The notes under the pieces: model-generated | Databases searched by the model: none | Told to the model about the DNA's origin: nothing | The model's input: the letters and a program-made list of their open reading frames with translations, nothing else | Shown here: positions 17,001 through 17,320 of the stretch, piece after piece | How positions within the stretch are numbered: the stretch's first letter is position 1 | Layout: each line of letters opens with the position of its first letter | Program-made: the position numbers and the translations under genes | Assembly: GCA_030618505.1 (NCBI GenBank) | Contig: JAUXDF010000019.1 | Span: 1 to 17,320, forward strand | Direction of reading: 5' to 3' | Origin: Spongiibacteraceae bacterium | GTDB taxonomy: Bacteria; Pseudomonadota; Gammaproteobacteria; Pseudomonadales; PIVM01 | DNA length: 17,320 nucleotides

Positions 17001-17320
17001 GCTGTCATGGATACTAATCTCGTCAATGCCTAGTACTTCAGACCATATCTGAGCCAGGCGTTCTTCGGTTTCGTTGCGAGGGGCGACAATATCTGTGCGC
17101 ACACCGCCGCTGGGTTCTGGCAAAGCTTTACGATCAATTTTTCCGTTCGGTGTTAGCGGCCAACTTTCCAGTCCGATTAAGGAATTGGGTAACATGTAGT
17201 CTGGCAAGTAACGGGCCAGTGAACTGCGCCAATCAGCGGGCAGGTCAGTACCAGCAGGATGAGTCACATAGGCTATCAGGTTTTCATTTTTAACCAAAGC
17301 CAGCGCATCAAGTCGGAGGC
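5049..17320 (-). CDS. multimodular non-ribosomal peptide synthetase, C-terminal 4090 residues, 5' end outside window
   Basis: One open frame spans 17320-5049. Residue numbers in all NRPS entries count from the TTG at 17297. That TTG is not the start: the frame is open before it, and the sequence there (LRLDALALVKNENLIAYV) is the interior of an A domain. Visible order: A (end only)-T; C-C*-A-T; C-A-T; C-A-T; TE. Carrier serines in GGHSL are S107, S1620, S2685 and S3768. C-domain HHxxxDG motifs are at 298-304, 1807-1813 and 2871-2877. The specificity codes predict Ser, Gly and Thr for the three complete A domains. The fused TE marks the end of the assembly line, so the product should end X-Ser-Gly-Thr. 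No epimerisation domain with the classic E motifs is visible. The stop codon overlaps the MFS gene start. Function as an NRPS is certain; the product is not identified. Confidence 0.97.
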   Translation of the reverse strand, partial: LRLDALALVKNENLIAYVTHPAGTDLPADWRSSLARYLPDYMLPNSLIGLESWPLTPNGKIDRKALPEPSGGVRTDIVAPRNETEERLAQIWSEVLGIDEISIHDSFFDLGGHSLNATQIAGRVRQSFNIDMALRDLFEATTIAQITQLIEEKQGQDYFVLPAIESAPRDGSLPVSYAQQRLWFLDQLDPGNAAYNLPFALRIKGTLNAELLRLSFENIIHRHESLRSTFDKVDSEPVLVINNPTAFDMPVEDLSNLAAEEREQQAKQRAQQNVLKPFNLSEGPLIRVGLLKLAEDEHVMLLNMHHIITDGLSTQILFQELIQLYAAFQNQLPSPLPALSIQYTDYAYWQRNWLQGEILEQQLGYWVDNLKGAPLLLRLPTDRPRPAIQTYNGANYHFDIPAELAKNLSAFSRQQSSTLFMTTLAAFQLLLARHSGMTDICVGIPLAGRSATELEPLIGFFVNSLIIRSDLDGDPQLDEVVQRVKSATLGAFAHEHVPIEMTMNELGLDRNLSHPPVAQVSFQLLNAMQDKDIEELIGNQFAGLQVSSLDSGNVVAKWDLTLNLVEFAEDQLRGGVEYNTDLFDEDTIARMMRHYLIILEALIKQPSQTINELPLATTAELIESLGIDPQSVDRILPLPPTVQDFYLAASMNPETTSNSVGATFEFDGEINLDSWQEELQRVVDRYAVLRAKIVTSNKTYTDPAYMFVQKNVPVNFRYIDFSDEQPSEKTLKKYFDNFIYKSYDLDNDPVITFELLKVDSDKYISICASNHAYLDGFGIANCVTQSTANYLAKQHGDDINLTEDIFPDFITQSRQEFDTTETLEFWQQALAPVSALNFPMSTVAKPDSEFLIQRLQLSAEHMKDIGRYCFKKRITPTVYFRAIYALMINYYCRPDSDFMMRDTLGGRSREQLGGVGCYMESPPFVFSPELMGSDCNISDLFAASVEFTQQRQDHTKISLLSQRPMVSAGGVNFLFNLLTYATQLSIYGRDLHADVYLPHEIDDCVQFLVRADSGVLHLRYRNDIFLDCDFLERIKHLSEQLIAGMETIGGLQFITKQERRELISTDSNSWNNTAVDYDAPATIQQLFETQVDKSPDAIALVFDDQSLSYQALNEQANQLAHYLMEAGIGEGQLVGVCMERSLEMSAALLAVLKAGAAYVPFDPSFPLDRLGFMMEDTQVSMMLTQKHLKGRLPESNANIICVDADSECWSQLNSNNPVHSNDTSDLFNVIFTSGSTGKPKGVMVPHQGIINRLLWMQSTYPLDATDRVLQKTPYSFDVSVWELFWPLIVGAQLVYAKPEGHKDPDYLRDIIQQQGITTLHFVPSMLGLFLQADAIEDCDSIRRVFCSGEALQMEHQRRFFTRLPKMELHNLYGPTEASVDVSYFACEANGHYSSVPIGKPVTNTQLHILDENLNPVPVGIVGELYIGGIQLARGYLNREKLSRETFIENPFAKDGHPSPRLYKTGDLCRYLPDGNIDYIGRVDFQVKVRGLRIELGEIETVLHQHPEVQETIVITKDMGEGNVLIIAYLVAENVEPDSTELRQYLGEHLPEYMIPNSFICLDEIPLSPNGKANRKALPDPDLSDGLSTEYLAPRNETEQHLTAIWQEVLGLEQIGVNDNFFELGGHSLLATRVVSRIRETLDIEIQLRELFERNTIAALAERLLSDSSSSRQLPSIEPTNRDAPPPLSFAQQRLWLIDQIQPGSPMYNIPLALRLSGTLDIKVLERAFAEVVARHESLRTHFELIDGEARQIISPAEGWQLEQLELADNSTETLQKQAIQFLMAPFQLNKGPLFKVQLLHVIDSQDYALLASMHHSISDGWSLNVLMREVAMLYVAFSQDLPSPLPELPIQYADFSAWQQQWFSGEVMDQQVAYWKDKLVNVPQLELPLDHPRPPQMDARGLVYNFQLDAQLSQQLQNLTAKNGATLFMTLLTAFQLLLSRYSGQQDISVGSPIANRTQQALEPLIGFFANTLVLRNQMDPKDSFQQTLQQVKQSTLEAYQHQDVSFERLVEELNVPRDMSNSPLFQVLFILQNTGAADGSLDDLQLGDLSLSALSSEGLETAAKFDLTLSMAESEGQIFANLEYRAALFEHSTIERMAGHFQRLLQEIVKQPEAATGTLPLLQSHERKQVLSDWNQTAADYPRKALVHELIEQQAELTPEQGAVVFDQQELSYHQLNEQANQLANYLVAHGVQSDTLVGVCLERSEQMLVSLVAVLKAGAAYVPIDPEYPQERTEYVIESADLKVLITQQNLLERLPKEQASLICIDSEAEQIAKQNRDNPNIRPQADKPMAYTIYTSGSTGKPKGVAIPQQAFVNFLLAMERSVGIRAKDTMLAVTTLSFDIAGLELFLPLLLGAKVVIASRMDAMDDRALSQLIQDQQITILQATPATWHMLVNGGWRSPRPLKGLCGGEPLPPILANQLIDRGVDVYNMYGPTETTVWSSVYHLPEKIEGGNVSIGTPIANTSMFILDDAMQPVPAGVTGALWIGGDGVAFGYLGRDDLTQAVFVDNPFIDEDPTGGQRIYNTGDLARHLPDGRLECLGRVDNQVKVRGFRIELGEIETILNKHPEVKEGVVHAVSGEGGNALLVAYIVASNAEQPVETVVLQTHLRQSLPDYMVPTAFMLLDTMPLTPNGKVDRKALPAPDESLHSAAEYVAPRNDNESLIADIWAQIMGLEQVGINDNFFEIGGHSLLATQVIARIREQLEIELPIRVIFEAPTVAQLSEAIKSGSNLITSAPPIEPISREEPLQLSFAQQRLWIIDKITPNTAMYNMPMALRLSGELDIKALKQAFTCLVERHESLRTIFTLDNNEARQLITATPDEVLELVNITEEDVDDLQQYAINYLLRPFDLKQGPLFRAQLLALGNNEYALLVSMHHIISDGLSINIIAREVAIFYASHQQNLPAPLNPLPIQYADYAQWQRNWLSDEVLEGQIDYWRDQLKNAAPLALPTDHSRPPIMDASGHTISFSFDQEMTEQLRRLSSEQGATLFQTLLSAFQILLHRYSGQNDICVGSPIANRPRQELEGLIGFFVNTLVMRTEVDPDQSFIANLQQVKDVTLGAYQHQDLPFERLVEELNVPRDTSQTPLFQIVFTMQTAVQASQADMENMQFGKLDVSSLQDSVQDIDKPAKFDLTLDMIDGGEFLSGNIEYRTSLFEKDTIERLLSHFKQLLKAILADQQSPIRQLSLLTSEENKALAEINLCHDKVVRTQLVHQRFERMATLFSQKTAVKCGKDSLSYDELNRRANQLAVELRAQGVENGDFIGLCLERSTDLLVGLLGILKAGGAYIPLDPHFPSDRLQYILEDSQATLLVSSSDLLKTLPDYQGPRVNIDSDWTTIAKHSDNNLKLAIPLDSTIYVLYTSGTTGKPKGCLVTHANVSRLFTATDDQFHFDRNDVWTLFHSYAFDFTVWEIWGALLFGGKLVVVPYETSRAPDQFYQLLIDEQVTVLNQTPSAFSQLIAVDSKQPVTETGAAENKLALRYVVFGGEALDFNALQTWAVRHGLNQPQLINMYGITETTVHVTYYRIHARDLANGGSVIGRPMSDLHIHILDAQGQRVPIGIPGEMQIAGPGVTKGYLKRDDLTNEKFINNPFVNELPEKMQPHYQRLYRSGDLARYLPDGNIEYLGRIDHQVKIRGHRIELGEIEAQISQLTYVREAIVQVKGEGEDKQLVAYLLLDGEQTLDNAAIRAELGKTLPEYMIPAAFAGLQQWPLTPTGKIDKNALPEVDFSQNISTEYVAPRNEQELAIAEIWQQALNAECIGIYDNFFELGGHSLLVIKIVNLVEERFEIKLPLTSLFHAQTIAAMAELVQQGIVGWSPLIAINQCSNEKAPLFIIHPGGGMVLSYHQLAQELAEHPVYGLQACGLEEDQQAFDKLDQLSDFYIEAIRGKQASGPYHLAGHSFGGFLAFEISRKLLAAGEQVAFLGLLDSYIPKAKDAHKHSDEASLMLIFLRDNFGVDLPYSKLRHLSHRELIDTVLEMINYAVDRRYLEAALRVLKGFNQIVQDYQPAPLAIDATLIRAEGELQKAAGRLAKLAGRKDTLGWEKLITGQLGCHIVAGDHNGMLKEPHVIPLAKVLNNAINQQDQVD
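5050..5065 (-). promoter_or_regulatory. ribosome binding site and TTG start overlapping the NRPS stop
   Basis: On the minus strand AGGA (5065-5062) lies 9 nt before TTG (5052-5050), and the NRPS stop TGA uses 5051-5049. The 4-nt TTGA overlap favours coupled translation of the MFS exporter with the synthetase. The start choice is an inference, because an in-frame ATG exists at 5034. Confidence 0.5.
5052..5873 (-). other. NRPS: C-terminal type I thioesterase domain
   Basis: The last ~274 residues (3809-4082) form an alpha/beta hydrolase fused behind the Thr carrier. It accepts the finished chain and releases it by hydrolysis or cyclisation. Seen are FIIHPGGG, the nucleophile motif GHSFGG with Ser3896, Asp3923 in LLDSYIP and His4055 in GDHNGML. 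Ser-to-Asp spacing is 27, as in the surfactin TE (Ser80/Asp107). The Ser-to-His spacing of 159 is longer than in the surfactin TE, indicating a larger lid insert. Sequence alone does not say whether the product is linear or cyclic; a Ser or Thr side chain upstream could serve as the ring-closing nucleophile. Confidence 0.92.
5883..9101 (-). other. NRPS: terminal C-A-T module predicted for threonine
   Basis: C3 starts near residue 2733 and has HHIISDG with catalytic His2872. The A domain code reads D3401, F3402, W3405, N3444, V3478, G3480, M3506, V3514, H3515 and K3712. DFWNVGMVHK matches the threonine code DFWNIGMVHK except for one conservative change. A short insertion (about 3460-3470, TETGAAENK) lies before the GGEAL strand. 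The A10 motif is TGKIDKN instead of NGKxDRK, with the key lysine kept. T4 carries Ser3768 in ELGGHSLLV. Threonine is thus the predicted C-terminal residue presented to the thioesterase. Confidence 0.9.
9123..12299 (-). other. NRPS: C-A-T module predicted for glycine
   Basis: C2 starts near residue 1667 (SFAQQRLWLIDQ) and has HHSISDG with catalytic His1808. The A domain begins near 2130. Its code reads D2336, I2337, L2340, Q2379, L2402, G2404, M2426, V2434, W2435 and K2629. DILQLGMVWK is a close variant of the known glycine code DILQLGLIWK. T3 carries Ser2685 in EIGGHSLLA, with Ile instead of Leu before GGHS. C2 resembles C3 of the following module closely, in protein and in DNA, so these two C domains probably arose by duplication or intragenic conversion. 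Confidence 0.9.
12318..14114 (-). other. NRPS: adenylation domain predicted for serine, plus carrier T2
   Basis: The A domain spans about 1062-1570 and shows TSGSTGKPKG (A3), NLYGPTEAS (A5) and GEIE after the A8 region. The ten code residues read D1270, V1271, W1274, H1313, F1338, S1340, L1364, V1372, D1373 and K1564. DVWHFSLVDK is the EntF serine code as I recall it, so L-Ser is a confident prediction. The A10 motif is NGKANRK, with Asn replacing the usual Asp, but the substrate-binding lysine is kept. T2 follows with Ser1620 in ELGGHSLLA. This is the A-T pair fed by the unusual C-C* tandem. Confidence 0.9.
14133..15455 (-). other. NRPS: divergent second condensation-superfamily domain (C*) of unknown role
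   Basis: About 440 residues (615-1055) between C1 and the Ser A domain, with no A or T domain separating it from C1. The opening VDRILPLPPTVQDFYLAA (about 626-643) resembles the ILPLTPxQ start of the dual/DCL/E branch of the C superfamily. The active-site motif reads NHAYLDG. Catalytic His764 and Asp768 of HHxxxDG are kept, but the first His is Asn763. The region where C domains carry IGFFVNT reads GGVGCYMESP here (about 905-914), and the C4 region reads FPDFITQSRQEF. It is therefore not a copy of C1, C2 or C3. It may be an active second C domain, a dehydrating or esterifying variant acting at Ser, or a docking platform for a tailoring enzyme. Hand counting gives about 37% GC for 15061-15240, lower than nearby modules. 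Confidence 0.75.
15483..16829 (-). other. NRPS: condensation domain C1, first of a tandem pair
   Basis: A complete C domain at about residues 157-605. It shows SYAQQRLWFLDQ (C1 motif), HRHESLRSTF (C2), HHIITDG (C3, catalytic His299), YTDYAYWQ (C4), IGFFVNSL (C5) and a modified C7 (HPPVAQVSF). The pattern fits an LCL-type domain joining two L-residues, although a dual epimerase/condensation type cannot be ruled out by eye. Its C-terminal third (NELGLDRNLSHPP) differs from C2 and C3 of the same protein (ELNVPRD), suggesting a separate origin. It is followed by another C-superfamily domain instead of an A domain, which is abnormal. Confidence 0.9.
16848..17320 (-). other. NRPS: C-terminal end of an A domain plus carrier domain T1 (module for residue X)
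   Basis: Only the last part of this A domain is present, with the A10 motif NGKIDRK whose lysine (K53) normally contacts the substrate carboxylate. The residues that set specificity lie upstream, outside the window, so the amino acid loaded here cannot be predicted. T1 follows with FFDLGGHSL; Ser107 is the phosphopantetheine attachment site. The next domain is the C1 condensation domain. Confidence 0.9.

Noticed and set aside
17295..17297. TTG as the NRPS start codon
   Set aside because: The frame is open upstream to the window edge, and the encoded residues are the interior of an A domain, so the gene begins outside the window.
5049..17320. The locus as a siderophore (enterobactin-like) cluster because of the EntF-type Ser code and EntS-like exporter
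   Set aside because: No catechol, hydroxamate or hydroxy-acid genes, TonB receptor or Fur box are seen, and Gly and Thr modules follow Ser. The link is not supported within this window.

Overview
The window holds the 3' part of a non-ribosomal peptide synthetase (NRPS) locus. Every convincing gene lies on the minus strand, so transcription runs from position 17320 towards position 1. Codon use, a GC content that looks close to 50%, and the gene families (HAE1-type RND pump, periplasmic adaptor, EntF-like synthetase) point to a Gram-negative gammaproteobacterium. A marine or environmental lineage is plausible, but nothing here fixes a genus.

Layout in transcription order: (1) 17320-5049, a giant NRPS gene whose 5' end lies outside the window. 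The visible 4090 codons encode the end of an adenylation domain (A) and a carrier (T), then C-C*-A(Ser)-T, C-A(Gly)-T, C-A(Thr)-T and a terminal thioesterase. (2) 5052-3718, an MFS exporter whose probable TTG start overlaps the NRPS stop codon by 4 nt. (3) A 126-nt spacer with two small hairpins and no convincing promoter. (4) 3591-2737, a stand-alone type II (editing) thioesterase. (5) 2701-1349, an RND periplasmic adaptor. (6) 1349-1, the N-terminal 449 codons of an RND inner-membrane pump, starting on the last base of the adaptor stop codon and running off the window.

The genes probably work together. The synthetase assembles a peptide predicted to end in X-Ser-Gly-Thr, with residues before X encoded outside the window. 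Its fused thioesterase releases the product, the type II thioesterase clears misloaded carriers, and the MFS carrier and RND pump probably export the product. The Ser, Gly and Thr predictions come from ten-residue specificity codes read directly from the A domains; the Ser code equals that of EntF.

The most unusual feature is a second, very divergent condensation-superfamily domain (C*) placed directly after a normal C domain and directly before the Ser A domain, with no A or T between them. It keeps the catalytic His and Asp of the HHxxxDG motif but has Asn for the first His. Its role is unknown. No TolC-like outer-membrane channel, MbtH protein, phosphopantetheinyl transferase, regulator, RNA gene, CRISPR array or mobile element is visible.
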